This document shows positions 45,491 to 54,878 of a DNA stretch of 64,000 nt, piece after piece; the first letter of the stretch is position 1; each line of letters starts with the position of its first letter. The DNA comes from Leptospiraceae bacterium (GTDB lineage: Bacteria; Spirochaetota; Leptospiria; Leptospirales; Leptospiraceae), in assembly GCA_017996175.1 (NCBI GenBank), contig JAGOHK010000007.1, positions 28,465-92,464 of the forward strand, in the 5' to 3' direction. The position numbers and the translations under genes were made by a program. The notes under the pieces were generated by a model that was given only the letters and a program-made list of their open reading frames with translations, ran no database searches and was not told the origin of the DNA.

Positions 45491-48400
45491 TCAATATCCA
45501 TAAACCTGAATCGAAGAATCAGCGGTAAATGTTAATTTGTCGCTAGGATCGATAATGAGCAAACCTTTCTTGTAATTGGCTTCATCGTAGTAGAGGCTAA
45601 TTCCGTTTGCATCTAGAATTTTTTGGGCTGGTTTTTTTTTGCGCTCTTCGTAGCGGAGAATTAAGTCTTTAAAACTAGAATTATTTGAAACAATTCCGTG
45701 ACTGTCAACTCCAACGATTACGATAGGAAGTGCTGTCTTAGTTGAAAGTTGTTCTAAAACTTTTCGGTATTGCAAATAAAAATATAATTGGTTTCGGTAA
45801 CTAAAGGAACTGAGTAGAGATGAAAGAGGGTTAAATGCAAATACTCCCCAGTAGGATTTGATTCCGAGCGACGGTATACCAGCATTAGCCAACACCGCGA
45901 GACTTATACCTACAATTAAATCTTCGTCTTTACTTATGAGTCTAACCACATAGAAACCTTCTTTTTTAATTTCTGCCGGATAATTAGAAAGACAAATCCC
46001 ACCCATATCTCCGTAGTAGGCATCTATAGATGTTTTAGAAAGTAAAAGTTTAAAAGAAGATTTTTTTTCCTTTATCCGCTTCTCTGTATTTTCTAAGATG
46101 TCCTGCCATTTGGATCTTTCAGCATTTAATTTTCCGGAAGCAGAAAGTTTATTAAAGGCAGCATCCAAAGATTCAGAGCTTAGTTTTTTATTTTTGGTAA
46201 TGATATAAGGTTTTAACAACTCATGCAATCTATGCTCTGGATCAGATTGAATGTTTACTAAGTCTTTATCTGTTTGGAGAAGGTTTTTACATAGCTCTAA
46301 CGTATTTAGGAAAAAACATACTTGTGTATAATTCAAAGTATCCGGAACAATATCCTCTTTAAGATATTGCAATTGATCTTTCAGTCTTTTCTCCTCGTGG
46401 TAGCGATAGACAATCCTATTAACGGCAAAAAAATACAATTCAGTACCGGGTTCTGTAATAAAACCAGCAATTAGAAGAGTAACTAGAAATTTTTCTTCTT
46501 CTTCTAAACGGGGGAAAATTGAAAGTATTTCCTCATAGTGATTTCTTTTTTCGCGGATAAAAAAAAGAGACTTCTCTAATTTTTTCAGTGAATCTTTTTT
46601 TTGTTTTAGAATTTTTTTATCAGGATTTTCGGTGTCCTCTAAAAACTTTACTTCCAATTCCGCCTGTCTAAATTCCTCTGTTTTATTTTCTTCTGATTTA
46701 CGGAGTTCTATACTTTCAGAATTTAGAAAAGGAACAAAATTATCAGAAGATACAACTGGCTCTTCTAAAAATGCGGATAATACCGATAAAACGAGCTTTC
46801 GATTTACCTTCTTACCAATTTCTTCTTCTTTGAATTTATCTAAATTTCCAATCTCGTGTAAAGGAATTTTAAATTCTGTATGGATATGATAGGGATTTGG
46901 TTTGGAGATAGAAAACTGAGCAAATAAGTTGGAAAAATTAGATGCCTTTATCCCATGAGAGAAATTTACACCCATCCCACGAATCACACTTCTTAAAAAT
47001 AAAGGATGGGCTTTGTCGCCCAATGAGTCAAATTCATTGAGTTTCAGAGTATCCCACTCTCTATCTAATCCAGAACAAATATCTTTTCGAAAACCTTCTA
47101 GTATGGGCGCTGAAACAGGGAATTTTTTTGTATAGACATTTAGCAAATTCCGAAAGGAGATAGAAGTTTTGTCTTGACCAAAACTAAAAAGGGGAATACC
47201 TAGATTTTGCGCTAATTGGAGAAGATAAGATTTTTCTGATGTATCCTCCGGGTGAGCGAACAAAACATTGTAGTTCGGATAAGCGGGATCTGCCCCGTTA
47301 CTAGCTAACACTAATTCGATATAAGCCTGTCTTTCCAGTATCGAAAGGTTTAGAAACTTTTTAGTATGCCATGAATAAATATGTTTCCCACCTCTATCAT
47401 CTAACGCATTTACAAGCTCCGCTATTTTATCTGCAAGTTCTGGATCTTTTTTTCCCAAAAGAATTTTGGAAAACCAGGGAAGAAGAAAATACCCAGAGTT
47501 TGTTTTTAGAAGTGCGCTTAGAATTTTTAAGAAAGATTCTGTTTCGACTACAAAATCATAGTATTTGTAACCCTTACTCCTGCGCTCTTCAAACCCTTTT
47601 TCGAAATCACTTCCATAAATAGTCGGGGCATAAGCAGAGAGGGAATTCAAATACCCTTCTGGAAAATTTTCACGGAATAACTCTTCAACCTCAGGGAGAC
47701 AAACAAGAATTCGATTCAAGTGCGGTAAATCTACCTTACCCGATACGGCATACAAAACTGGAAGAATATTTCGTTTTAAAAAAAGTAGGAAGGTAGAATT
47801 ATTCATTTTGAGTTTTGACCAATTTTGTATGTATTGTAAAATTGCTATTCCACCTTTCAATACTTCTTCTGGATACCTTGCAAGCGGCTTACCGGCATAC
47901 TTCACAAGTACAATATCCCTTGCCATCTTCACTGTGTCCGTTCCCAATACCTCTTGGTTAAATGGAGGACTTCTTTTAAATTCAATTAAAACTTCTGCAA
48001 TTAATTTTAGTGCGGGAAGATGTTTTGTTCCCCAGTCCCTCCAATTAAAATCGGCTCCCATACGTGGATTTTGCACATAACGCAGAAATGCGTGAGGCGA
48101 AATATTTTGTTCCGCAAGTTCTGTAAGGTTTTGCACAAATGGTGCGATAGAACTTCGTTTGCCGTTAAAAAGTAAAAGAACTTCTTCATACTTAGAAATA
48201 ATTTCGTTTGGAGAAAGCCATGTTCTGTTTCCATGACTGCACCAATGAATATAGAGTTCTTCTATGAGTAATACATTTTCTGCTTTGCGTTTTATGTCTA
48301 ACTCTACGCTGGCAAGAAACTGACTACTCTGTGATATAGAAACTTTGGCTGACTTACGAATGTCTCTTAGTTTTTGCAATCTCGGAGAAACTTTTACTGC

Positions 48401-48523
48401 ATATTTATTTTCTTCTCTTGATTCGCCGTTATCCCCTAAGAATTCTTCTAGATCAGAGAGGATTTCTAGATTATCCTCTTCTCCTTCCGTATAGATACTA
48501 GGTGTATTCAGATTTATAGCCAT
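45491..48523 (-). CDS. Large protein of unknown function
   Basis: 1010 residues, no signal peptide or clear membrane segment. It is mostly helical, with a charged coiled-coil stretch around residues 625-665 and again near 800-815. The last 200 residues look alpha/beta (V-V-R-L-I-S, P-I-V-I-V-G-V-D-S-H-G) and could be an independent domain. I recognise no family. The reading frame is undisturbed and codon use looks like its neighbours, so it is a real gene, probably restricted to Leptospira relatives. Confidence 0.75.
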   Translation of the reverse strand: MAINLNTPSIYTEGEEDNLEILSDLEEFLGDNGESREENKYAVKVSPRLQKLRDIRKSAKVSISQSSQFLASVELDIKRKAENVLLIEELYIHWCSHGNRTWLSPNEIISKYEEVLLLFNGKRSSIAPFVQNLTELAEQNISPHAFLRYVQNPRMGADFNWRDWGTKHLPALKLIAEVLIEFKRSPPFNQEVLGTDTVKMARDIVLVKYAGKPLARYPEEVLKGGIAILQYIQNWSKLKMNNSTFLLFLKRNILPVLYAVSGKVDLPHLNRILVCLPEVEELFRENFPEGYLNSLSAYAPTIYGSDFEKGFEERRSKGYKYYDFVVETESFLKILSALLKTNSGYFLLPWFSKILLGKKDPELADKIAELVNALDDRGGKHIYSWHTKKFLNLSILERQAYIELVLASNGADPAYPNYNVLFAHPEDTSEKSYLLQLAQNLGIPLFSFGQDKTSISFRNLLNVYTKKFPVSAPILEGFRKDICSGLDREWDTLKLNEFDSLGDKAHPLFLRSVIRGMGVNFSHGIKASNFSNLFAQFSISKPNPYHIHTEFKIPLHEIGNLDKFKEEEIGKKVNRKLVLSVLSAFLEEPVVSSDNFVPFLNSESIELRKSEENKTEEFRQAELEVKFLEDTENPDKKILKQKKDSLKKLEKSLFFIREKRNHYEEILSIFPRLEEEEKFLVTLLIAGFITEPGTELYFFAVNRIVYRYHEEKRLKDQLQYLKEDIVPDTLNYTQVCFFLNTLELCKNLLQTDKDLVNIQSDPEHRLHELLKPYIITKNKKLSSESLDAAFNKLSASGKLNAERSKWQDILENTEKRIKEKKSSFKLLLSKTSIDAYYGDMGGICLSNYPAEIKKEGFYVVRLISKDEDLIVGISLAVLANAGIPSLGIKSYWGVFAFNPLSSLLSSFSYRNQLYFYLQYRKVLEQLSTKTALPIVIVGVDSHGIVSNNSSFKDLILRYEERKKKPAQKILDANGISLYYDEANYKKGLLIIDPSDKLTFTADSSIQVYGY

Positions 48524-48716
48524 AAGTTTTTAATTGAAAAATTTAATAGAGCAGACAAACCATTGCCTTTTTCTCCCATATTTCGAAATGACAAATGGTC
48601 ATAGAAAATACTCCTATTTAGGAAATATAATATATGCATTGTTTCTGAAAAGTTTTTAATTATTGAAATAAAAATGTATTCAAAAAAGGGCAATTTACGA
48701 AAGTAAAATTTTAACA

Positions 48717-50690
48717 ATGAAGAAAAGTATCTTTATAATCTTATTTTTTCTAACTCTTGGTTCTATAAATCCTGAAAAACTAAAAGAATTTCCAATTGAT
48801 AAGTCGGAAGAATTTTTTGATTTATCCGGAGAATGGTATTTTATTAACGCAAATGATTTTATAAATAACAAAACACTCGAAGAACAAAAATGGATTTCTG
48901 TTTCTGTACCGGGGCTTTGGAGGACTCAGGATTTGCTCGGTATCCGAGAGGCTTATTACTATTTGCCGATTAAAATTCATGAGGATTATAAACAACGAGA
49001 TATGGCTTTGTTTTCAACTGGCTTTTTAGGAACTGAGGAAATTTATTTTAATGGAAAATTAATTGGAAAAACAGCAGATATAACAAAGACAAGAGAAGAA
49101 TCGACATTTACCGCTAGACCAGATATTTATACAATTCCAAAGTCTATAATAAAGATAAACCAGAAAAACGATCTAGTATTTAGAGTATCCGATCATTTGA
49201 ATATGGGTGGTTTTCCAAATACTCTTTATTTTGGAGAATATTCAATCTTAAAAAAATTCTTTTTTCGGAATATGGTGACAAAGGTAGGACTCAGTTTAAT
49301 CTTTTTTTCTTTTTCGATTTATTTTTTCCTTTTTTTCTGGGATTACAAAAGGGACAAATCCCTTCTTTTATTCTCTCTTCTTATGTTTTTGTACGGTTGT
49401 TTTGTAATTTCTGTAGAGCGATATTTATTTTGGATTCATGATGGATTTTATCTGTATTATTATTTATTAAATGTACCAATGTCTACTTTATCTGTGCTTT
49501 ATATTTTTCTCGGTTACACAATGTATAATATAAAACCAGATAGGTTTGATAAAATTCTACTTTCGACTTCCATTCCAATGATTTTGATAACAATTTTGAT
49601 AGGGATTGGACAAATTCCAGAAGTAATATTATTTAGAAATAAAATCTTTTATAAAGTTTTTTTTGGGGTATATTGGTGTTATCTAATACCTCTGTTTAAA
49701 CTTCTATTTACAATTTATAAAAATAAGTATTTTTCTTATAGACTTATTTTAATAGGAGCGTTTGCGCTTCTTTCACATGCTCTTTTGGCTACCCTGACTT
49801 CTCTGGATTTATTTAAAATTAAATCTTGGTATTTTGGTGAATTTAATCTAGTGATGATAATTTCCATGTCTCTTGTTCTTTCTAAAAAATATTCTATTGC
49901 TCAAAAACGGGTGATTGAAATGGAAAAAAAATATAGAAAAGAATTATTAAATGAAGTGAAAGAAAAAACAAAAGAATTGACAAGTATAAATAAGGAGTTA
50001 ATGGTTGCTAACCTCACAAAGAATAAATTATTTTCCGTTCTCAGTCATGATTTAAGAAGTCCACTTTCTCTTTTAAATGAGGTAATGAAACTCACACATC
50101 GTAAAAAAATCAGCCAGTCATCTTTCAAAAAACATATTGAAAAAATTTCTGAGCACACAGAAAGAAATATGTTATTTTTAGAAAATTTACTCAATTGGTC
50201 ATCGTCCCAACTGTATCAATTAAAACCTGAAAAAACAGAGATCGATTTGAATTTAATACTACAAGAATCTATTTATTTTTGGGCGGATGCGGCTAATAAT
50301 AAAAAGATAAAATTTCAATATACAGAAAAACCTAATTCGATAGGTTACTCAGATAAAAATATGATCCGAATTATTTTGAATAATTTAATAAATAATGCAA
50401 TCAAGTTTTCTAGGATGAATTCTAGTATTTATTTGAATTTAAAGGAAGAAGGATCGGAGTTTCAAATTGATGTAATTGATTCAGGAGATGGGATTGATCC
50501 GGATTTAATGCGGGATATATTTTTATTAAAACAATCAAAAATTAAAAAAGGGACTGCGAATGAGATAGGAAACGGACTTGGACTTGTAATGGTAAAAGAT
50601 TTTATCAATGATTTAGATGAGAAAATTTTCTATTGCAATAAAAACGAGTTAGGGAGCAAATTTACATTTACCGTTAAAAAACAAGATTAA
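48717..50690 (+). CDS. 7TMR-DISM sensor histidine kinase
   Basis: 657 residues. A signal peptide leads to an extracytoplasmic galactose-binding-like domain (about 25-180, W-x-x-V-x-V-P-G-L-W and Y-F-N-G-K-L-I-G), the DISMED2-type sensor. Seven membrane helices (about 190-395) follow, then a coiled coil, a HisKA domain (V-L-S-H-D-L-R-S-P-L-S) and a HATPase domain (N-N-L-I-N-N-A-I-K-F-S, D-S-G-D-G-I-D, G-N-G-L-G-L-V-M-V). It senses an external, probably carbohydrate-like ligand. The LuxR-type regulator 112 nt downstream is the natural partner. Confidence 0.9.
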   Translation: MKKSIFIILFFLTLGSINPEKLKEFPIDKSEEFFDLSGEWYFINANDFINNKTLEEQKWISVSVPGLWRTQDLLGIREAYYYLPIKIHEDYKQRDMALFSTGFLGTEEIYFNGKLIGKTADITKTREESTFTARPDIYTIPKSIIKINQKNDLVFRVSDHLNMGGFPNTLYFGEYSILKKFFFRNMVTKVGLSLIFFSFSIYFFLFFWDYKRDKSLLLFSLLMFLYGCFVISVERYLFWIHDGFYLYYYLLNVPMSTLSVLYIFLGYTMYNIKPDRFDKILLSTSIPMILITILIGIGQIPEVILFRNKIFYKVFFGVYWCYLIPLFKLLFTIYKNKYFSYRLILIGAFALLSHALLATLTSLDLFKIKSWYFGEFNLVMIISMSLVLSKKYSIAQKRVIEMEKKYRKELLNEVKEKTKELTSINKELMVANLTKNKLFSVLSHDLRSPLSLLNEVMKLTHRKKISQSSFKKHIEKISEHTERNMLFLENLLNWSSSQLYQLKPEKTEIDLNLILQESIYFWADAANNKKIKFQYTEKPNSIGYSDKNMIRIILNNLINNAIKFSRMNSSIYLNLKEEGSEFQIDVIDSGDGIDPDLMRDIFLLKQSKIKKGTANEIGNGLGLVMVKDFINDLDEKIFYCNKNELGSKFTFTVKKQD

Positions 50691-50801
50691 GCATTAGTAC
50701 TTACAAGTATATAAACAATCTCAGCTAGATAAAAACAAGCTTGTCTAATTAGTCCTATCGAATGACTCTAGGCTAAAGAACGCCTGCGTAGATAAACAAT
50801 T

Positions 50802-51449
50802 ATGAGCACTATATATATTATTGACGATCACGCTATTTTTGGAAAAGGTTTAAAATACCTACTGACCTCCCACAAAATTGCGGATAATGTCAAAGTCTTT
50901 ACAAAGTACCAAGATTTCATGGAAAGTATTCTAGAGAAGTTGCCTGATTTGGTATTAGCAGATCAAGTGCTTAACGCAAAATCTGGAATCGAAATTCTTG
51001 TAGGCATTAAAGAAAAATACCCACAAGTGAAATGTGTTCTTATCAGCTCAAGTAAGGATTTGAGTCTACTCGATATTTGCTCCCAAAAAAAAATGGAAGG
51101 ATATATTTTTAAATCGGAACCAGAATCGGTCACACTGAATGCGATTGGAGCTGTGCTAAGAGGTGAGACTTTTTTTTCCAAATTTAAAACCTTAAATTCG
51201 CAAATTAAAAAATCCAGCTTTTCCTTAAACCCTTTTCATTCTCTGACACAACAGGAATTGGAAGTTGTGCGCTATTTAGCAAAAGGCTGTACTCATAAAG
51301 AAATTTCCGAACATTTGAATATCGCTCTAAAGACCGTAAATGTTCATCGAAATAATATCGCCCAAAAAATGAATAAACTTCCTACTGCAAAAATCATCCA
51401 TGAAGCATTTCTCTGGGGAATTCTAAAAGACGAAGATTTGCTTGGATAA
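50802..51449 (+). CDS. NarL/FixJ-type response regulator
   Basis: 215 residues. The receiver (1-120) has I-D-D-H, the acceptor Asp in L-A-D-Q-V-L-N-A-K-S-G and the Lys in F-K-S-E. The C-terminal LuxR helix-turn-helix (150-212) reads L-T-Q-Q-E-L-E-V-V-R-Y-L-A-K-G and T-V-N-V-H-R-N-N-I. It follows the DISM kinase and is probably its output, binding DNA as a dimer. Confidence 0.9.
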   Translation: MSTIYIIDDHAIFGKGLKYLLTSHKIADNVKVFTKYQDFMESILEKLPDLVLADQVLNAKSGIEILVGIKEKYPQVKCVLISSSKDLSLLDICSQKKMEGYIFKSEPESVTLNAIGAVLRGETFFSKFKTLNSQIKKSSFSLNPFHSLTQQELEVVRYLAKGCTHKEISEHLNIALKTVNVHRNNIAQKMNKLPTAKIIHEAFLWGILKDEDLLG

Positions 51450-51553
51450 GGGGACATCTTGGAAAATCCCCTCAATCGCTAGGGAAAATCTACTTGAAAA
51501 TTAGAACTCTTAAAACAACAGTCAAATTAGATTTCTAAAACTAGAGGTTATGT

Positions 51554-52018
51554 ATGAAGTATTGGTTATTTAAGTCAGAGCCAGATGTATTTTCAATTGA
51601 AGATTTGAAAAAAGCAAAGAACGGAACTGCTAGTTGGGAAGGTGTACGCAACTACCAAGCGAGAAATTTTCTAAGAGATGATGTAAAAAACGGAGATTTG
51701 GTTTTATTCTATCACAGCAGCGTAGAACCAATGGCGGTTGCCGGAACTGCTGTGGTGGTGAAAGAAGGTTACATAGATCATTTTGCATTTGATAAAAAAA
51801 GTGATTATTATGATCCTAAGTCTAAGACTGATAAGCCGCAGTGGTACATGGTGGATGTAAAATTTCAATCGCAATTTAAAAATCCAGTTACACTAAAAGC
51901 AATCAAAACCCACAAAGAGCTCTCGAATATGCGCCTCATTCAAAAGGGTGGAAGACTTTCCATTCAACCAATTACAAAAGAGGAATTTGATTTTATCGTG
52001 AAGCTAGGAAATATCTAA
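51554..52018 (+). CDS. EVE-domain protein
   Basis: 154 residues covering a single EVE domain: Y-W-L-F-K-S-E-P-D at the start, W-x-G-V-R-N-Y-Q-A-R-N-F-L, G-D-L-V-L-F-Y-H-S and G-R-L-S-I-Q-P at the end. EVE is a PUA-like fold that binds modified bases, and bacterial members occur both as housekeeping genes and in restriction contexts. AGAGGT precedes the ATG. It is a single gene. Confidence 0.92.
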   Translation: MKYWLFKSEPDVFSIEDLKKAKNGTASWEGVRNYQARNFLRDDVKNGDLVLFYHSSVEPMAVAGTAVVVKEGYIDHFAFDKKSDYYDPKSKTDKPQWYMVDVKFQSQFKNPVTLKAIKTHKELSNMRLIQKGGRLSIQPITKEEFDFIVKLGNI

Positions 52019-52475
52019 AAGAGTTTACTACACTTCGAGTCTGCCAAGTAAATTTGTGAAACCAGTTACACCGAGCGATATCAACCAATGTCATTAAGTT
52101 AAGAAACTGCGCAAGAGATTACCACGGATGAACACCGATGGACACGGATAAAAGATTAAGGATTATTAGATCCATCCGTGTTTATATCCTTGGCGTGTGT
52201 TCATCCGTAGTGAAAAATCCTCAACTTAACGTGAATTCGATGTAAGGATTTCGAATTCGTCATTCCCGAAATTCCACCCGCTATCGCCGCAGCCGCCAAG
52301 CGATATCGGGAATCTCTAGTTCTAAGAAGGATTTTATATTACTTGAGATCCCCGATAAGAGATTTCGGGGATGACATGAAGGATAACTTTCTTATATCGA
52401 ATTCACGTTAACTTAATGACATTGAGCGATATCGAAGTCCGACAAATTAATATTAACTCTAACCCGAATCCCCTT
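52019..52475. repeat. Gene-free gap built of nested palindromic repeats
   Basis: From outside inwards: GTCATTAAGTTAA (52090-52102) and its inverse TTAACTTAATGAC (52408-52420), flanked on both sides by GAGCGATATC words; then an ACCACGGATGAACACCGATG / CGTGTGTTCATCCGTAG inverted pair (52118-52212); then MITE-like copy B (52226-52411). No gene is supported. The structure suggests one palindromic element inserted into another. Confidence 0.7.
52226..52411. repeat. MITE-like inverted-repeat element, copy B
   Basis: Ends TTAACGTGAATTCGATGTAA (52226-52245) and TATCGAATTCACGTTAA (52395-52411) are inverted. The core again has TCATTCCCGAAAT and GATTTCGGGGATGAC as inner inverted arms, plus a CGCTATCGCCGCAGCCGCC insertion not present in copy A. 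Confidence 0.75.
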
Positions 52476-52901
52476 TCACACCGCCGTAAAAAGACTTTCT
52501 TCGTAGTTAGGATTATTCTGCGGCAAAGATTGATTTTTCCCGATAAAATGAAAGTCGTCATCAATCGAAATGATATGCAGAGGAATTTGTTTTAAAAGAG
52601 AAGGAGTGGTAGGTTTTAAAATAAATTGATTGATAAAACTTGCCATCTCTTTTGCTCGAATCAGCGCATCATTCTCGTTATCCGCAAATGTAGAATAATT
52701 TCTATTTTTTAAAATTTCCTTTTCCCCTCTGAGTTGTACATTTTCGATATAGTATTTTTCAAAGGATGGAATATAGTTCACATTGATTTCAAAAAATGCT
52801 TCTGTGTCTTCAAAGCTTGTGCTATAAATTCCTTCTCCTAGTAGTAACTCATCCCTAAAAATTAAATTCCAATTGTCCGGCATTGTTATCATTTGAATCA
52901 T
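52476..52901 (-). CDS. Protein of unknown function
   Basis: 141 residues, soluble, starting at ATG 52901 with an AGGGAG site at a suitable distance. Acidic with alternating strands and helices. No motif is recognised. It sits alone between two repeat-filled gaps. Confidence 0.6.
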   Translation of the reverse strand: MIQMITMPDNWNLIFRDELLLGEGIYSTSFEDTEAFFEINVNYIPSFEKYYIENVQLRGEKEILKNRNYSTFADNENDALIRAKEMASFINQFILKPTTPSLLKQIPLHIISIDDDFHFIGKNQSLPQNNPNYEESLFTAV

Positions 52902-52933
52902 TGTATGCTCCCTGCGTGCTTTATTTTTTTATA

Positions 52934-53002
52934 TTAACGTGAGTTCGATGTAACGGGACATTACTCTTTAGTATTATTCAGAATTTTTACATCGTGTTCA
53001 CG
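52934..53002. repeat. MITE-like element, short copy C
   Basis: Inverted ends TTAACGTGAGTTCGATGTAA (52934-52953) and TTACATCGTGTTCACG (52987-53002) with only about 33 bp between. The inner core of the longer copies is missing, so this is a reduced form. Confidence 0.65.
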
Positions 53003-53086
53003 CCATATCAGTAATACTAAATATAAAGTTAGCAGTATTTTGTAAAGTTATTTGTTGTAAAAAAAATTTGAGCCCTAAATAAAATT

Positions 53087-53230
53087 ACTTAACGGGAGAT
53101 TACTCTCTGTCAACCCCGAAATCTCTTTCGGGAATCTCAAGTATTATAGAATCCTGATTAGAGCTACAGATTCCCAACTGAAAATTTTGGGAATGACAAA
53201 TTCAAAATCCTTACGTCGAGTTCATGTTAC
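53087..53230. repeat. MITE-like element, copy D
   Basis: Right end CCTTACGTCGAGTTCATGTTA (from 53209) matches the family; the left end is diverged and starts TTAACGGGAGATTACTCT, like the inner flank of copy C. The core has CCCCGAAATCTCTTTCGGGA and GATTCCCAACTG/TTTTGGGAATGACA arms. Confidence 0.6.
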
Positions 53231-53388
53231 TTACTAGAGATTCTAAGTGATATATAAGGATTCAATACTCTTTCATCCCCCTTCTCTCCAAGGATTCGCG
53301 ACCAACACCTTCGCATGGTAATCTTTACTCTTTGTTATCGAATGAAAAAACTCTTGAATCTAATCGGTTTTCTTTTCTTATTGGATAG

Positions 53389-54651
53389 ATGGTTATCGTA
53401 TTTTTTTCCAAGAATGAAAAAATGGCTTCTCAGATTGAGTCCTCACTCAATAAAAATGTCATTTCGGATTTTGAATTTGTATTTGAAAGTGATCCCACAG
53501 AAACACTTAGTTTCTTAGAATACATCATGCCACAATTTGCGATTTTTGATTTGGACGATCCTGATTTTTCTAACACAAAAAACTTCAATAGAATAACAGA
53601 AGACCATTGGCTCAGTAATACTGGAATTTTTGGGATTAAAGAAGATAAAACAGAAAATCCATTTGAGTTTCCTTTTTTTTATATTTTTTCTCATTTCGAA
53701 ATTCTTACGCAAATGCCAAAGATTCTTTCTGTTTTAATTAAAAATGAGAATTTACTTTTTAGAACTGGAATCATTCAAGATATAGGAAACAAAGGGCTTT
53801 TTGTAATTCAGTCCGATATTGAAGATGTAAAAGCTTATGCGGAGTTAATTGCGAGTAACCTCTCGAACCGTGGATTAATTCAGAATACCAAAAAATACGC
53901 AGTCATATTTGCGTTAAACGAAATGTTAATCAATGCAATTGAACATGGAAATTGTGAAATAACAAACGATGAAAAAAAAGAATGGATTGATCTTGATAAA
54001 AAAATGCAAGAGTTAATTGAACTCAAAAAACAAGATCCAAAAATTGCAGGTAGAGTTGTCACTCTAGAATATGAACTTTTAGAAACAAAAGTTATTATTA
54101 AAATTACAGACAAAGGAAAAGGTTTTGATTTCGAAAGTTATCTAAATGCGAATCTTTTAGATGTGAAAGGTTACAGCGGACGAGGAATTTTAATGACAAA
54201 ATGCTTTATTGATTCTATTGAATATATCAAACCCGGAAATCAAGTTTTGTTAGAAATTTCTTATGATTTGATTAACAAGAAGTTGCCCCTAGGTCTAGAA
54301 GAACACCCATTGATAGAACTTACCCCCGGACAAATTCTTTTTCAAAAAGGAGACAAAAGCGACGGACTTTATTTTATTGTTAAAGGAGAATTCGAAGCTT
54401 GGATTGATGGTAGACTAGTAAGTGTTTTAGATTACAGCGACGTGTTCATAGGTGAAATGGCATTTTTACTAAGACATAGAAGAACAGCGACAGTAAAAGC
54501 AAAAACAGCCTCTCAAGTTATATTCATTAGTGCCAAAGATTGGATTGATACAATTCGTAAATTTCCTTTGTATGGAGTGTATCTTTCTCGTATTCTCGCT
54601 CGCAAATTAAATAATACTTCTATTACAGTATCGTCGTTGAAACAAATATAA
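53389..54651 (+). CDS. GHKL ATPase and cyclic-nucleotide-binding domain protein
   Basis: 420 residues. The first ~130 residues are receiver-like in size but lack the acidic pair. Residues 140-295 hold an RsbW-type HATPase domain (A-L-N-E-M-L-I-N-A-I-E-H-G, I-T-D-K-G-K-G-F, G-R-G-I-L-M-T-K). Residues 300-405 are a cNMP-binding domain (L-F-Q-K-G-D-K-S-D-G-L-Y-F-I, F-I-G-E-M-A-F-L, R-R-T-A-T-V). It could be a cAMP-controlled anti-sigma-like kinase. An ATG slightly upstream in another frame is not used. Confidence 0.8.
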   Translation: MVIVFFSKNEKMASQIESSLNKNVISDFEFVFESDPTETLSFLEYIMPQFAIFDLDDPDFSNTKNFNRITEDHWLSNTGIFGIKEDKTENPFEFPFFYIFSHFEILTQMPKILSVLIKNENLLFRTGIIQDIGNKGLFVIQSDIEDVKAYAELIASNLSNRGLIQNTKKYAVIFALNEMLINAIEHGNCEITNDEKKEWIDLDKKMQELIELKKQDPKIAGRVVTLEYELLETKVIIKITDKGKGFDFESYLNANLLDVKGYSGRGILMTKCFIDSIEYIKPGNQVLLEISYDLINKKLPLGLEEHPLIELTPGQILFQKGDKSDGLYFIVKGEFEAWIDGRLVSVLDYSDVFIGEMAFLLRHRRTATVKAKTASQVIFISAKDWIDTIRKFPLYGVYLSRILARKLNNTSITVSSLKQI

Positions 54652-54780
54652 TTTGCCCCCGCCGGATTCGAACCAACCGCAGCGACCATAGGAGCGAGGT
54701 TGCCAGTGCCCTGCGGAGCAGATGAGGCAACTGGCAAATTGTGAAACAATTTAATAAACTTTCGTAACGGGCAAGGTATA
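54652..54780 (-). other. tRNA 3'-end fragment with hairpins
   Basis: Read on the minus strand, the end of this segment is GGTTCGAATCCGGCGGGGGC-A: a T-loop and acceptor 3' strand almost identical to that of the tRNA-Arg gene 110 bp further on. No complete cloverleaf can be folded upstream. It also holds an inverted pair TTGCCAGT/ACTGGCAA and an AATTGT/ACAATT hairpin. It looks like the footprint of an element that carried a copy of the tRNA end. Confidence 0.6.
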
Positions 54781-54788
54781 TAATAAAT

Positions 54789-54863
54789 TGCCCCCGACTG
54801 GATTCGAACCAGCGGCCCTCTGTTTAGGAAACAAATGCTCTATCCACCTGAGCTACGGGAGCA
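54789..54863 (-). tRNA. tRNA-Arg (anticodon CCT)
   Basis: 75 nt without encoded CCA. Acceptor TGCTCCC/GGGGGCA (one T-G pair), D arm AGCTC-AGGTGGATA-GAGCA, anticodon stem TTTGT/ACAGA with loop TTCCTAA (anticodon CCT), T arm GCTGG-TTCGAAT-CCAGT. It decodes AGG. Located between the converging ATPase/cNMP and cNMP genes. Confidence 0.92.
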
Positions 54864-54878
54864 AGGATTAATTGCGGA

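Larger units (their letters stand above)
52902..53388. repeat. Gene-free gap with two MITE-like copies
   Basis: Contains copy C (52934-53002), copy D (53087-53230) and a C-G-A-C-C-A-A-C-A-C-C-T-T-C-G-C-A-T-G-G-type unit (53297-53329) shared with 30700-30733 and, inverted, 59361 and 63746. No gene is supported. Confidence 0.7.

Noticed and set aside
52019..53388. Possible CRISPR array because of repeated short units
   Set aside because: The units are inverted, of different families and irregularly spaced; there are no regular direct repeats with unique spacers and no cas genes.
54652..54780. A second tRNA gene or the 3' end of a tmRNA
   Set aside because: Only the T arm and the 3' acceptor strand are present; no matching 5' acceptor strand, anticodon arm or tag reading frame can be found.
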